Positions 63,894 to 64,000 of a stretch of DNA of 64,000 bases are shown piece after piece. A program made the position numbers and the translations under genes. The DNA comes from Granulosicoccus sp045110475 (GTDB taxonomy: Bacteria; Pseudomonadota; Gammaproteobacteria; Granulosicoccales; Granulosicoccaceae), in contig JBGCGC010000082.1 in NCBI GenBank assembly GCA_045110475.1, forward strand, positions 12,230-76,229, in the 5' to 3' direction. Every line of letters begins with the position of its first letter. The first letter of the stretch is position 1. Under the pieces are notes generated by a model. The model saw nothing but the letters and a program-made list of their open reading frames with translations. It was not told the DNA's origin and did not search any database.

Positions 63894-63990
63894 AGACCAC
63901 CAAAACGCCCTCAGCAAGGCGCTGTTCGCAGGCAAGGTCGGGATCCTTGTCAAGAACAGCAACGCGGCGGAGGGTGTTTTGGTGGTCTCC
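63894..63990. repeat. 97-bp long imperfect palindrome after the xylanase gene
   Basis: GAGACCACCAAAACGCCCTC (63894-63913) pairs with GAGGGTGTTTTGGTGGTCTC (63971-63990) at 19 of 20 positions. Inside, GCTGTTC pairs with GAACAGC and CAAGG with CCTTG, so nearly the whole stretch can fold into one hairpin. No ORF is present. It could terminate xylanase transcription, but its size and flush ends look more like a small mobile repeat. Confidence 0.75.
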
Positions 63991-64000
63991 CCAAGGGCGG

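Noticed and set aside
1..64000. tRNA/rRNA genes, CRISPR arrays, prophage or defence islands
   Set aside because: No cloverleaf-type sequences, regularly spaced repeats, phage structural genes, integrases or known defence proteins were seen anywhere in the window.

Overview
The window looks like chromosomal DNA of a metabolically versatile, probably marine, gammaproteobacterium. The base composition looks to be in the low to mid fifties percent G+C (not counted). Supporting signs are proteobacterial transporter families (TTT, TauE/SafE, PotABCD, CaiB/BaiF CoA transferase), a heterotetrameric sarcosine-oxidase operon, a soluble NAD-type formate dehydrogenase, polysaccharide-degrading enzymes and GGDEF/HDOD signalling proteins. 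A Granulosicoccus-like organism is my guess from memory, not something the sequence proves. I see no tRNA, rRNA, CRISPR array, prophage or transposase gene.

Layout. 1-9.5 kb: a uronic-acid polysaccharide lyase cut by the window edge, a DUF3626 protein, a TctCBA-type tripartite transporter and KDG kinase, a plausible set for taking up and using uronate sugars. 7.7-13.8 kb: an Opp/Dpp-type ABC importer whose proteins look actinobacterial. 13.8-20.6 kb: a PaaI-like thioesterase, an orphan glgC, a LuxR-type regulator with a hybrid histidine kinase, a sugar epimerase gene broken by one amber codon, and a Crp/Fnr regulator. 21-29.5 kb (minus strand): potABCD-type transporter, then a tandem glycine riboswitch controlling gcvT and gcvP (no gcvH here). 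29.7-36.5 kb: CoA transferase, GGDEF/degenerate-EAL protein, inositol monophosphatase, and a Spy-like protein with a CpxRA-like two-component system.

36.6-50.2 kb is a one-carbon module: two regulators (XRE-cupin and GlxA/AraC type), then soxB-soxD-soxA-soxG, a fused FdsG-FdsB plus FdsA formate dehydrogenase, and formate-tetrahydrofolate ligase (fhs). Together with the glycine-cleavage genes 15 kb away, this would convert N-methyl compounds to glycine and C1 units, and either burn formate to CO2 with NADH or put it back on folate. The SoxD subunit has lost its usual zinc cysteines and carries a tetrapeptide-repeat tail.

50.2-64 kb: a GH1 beta-glucosidase with no usable canonical start codon, a REC-HDOD protein, a 192-bp palindromic mobile-element-like repeat, small housekeeping genes, a sugar-acid degradation operon (UxaA-type dehydratase, beta-hydroxyacid dehydrogenase, FAH-type hydrolase, SDR), a DUF3750 protein and a secreted GH10 xylanase lipoprotein, followed by a second long palindrome.

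The least explained material is non-coding: a family of palindromic repeats sharing a TAGCCTGG...TTCATGAA end and a GGCTAGGAGCCTGCGC core (near 3.3, 20.7-20.9 and 53.0-53.2 kb), a separate 97-bp palindrome at 63.9 kb, and a dRS3-like hairpin at 34.3 kb.
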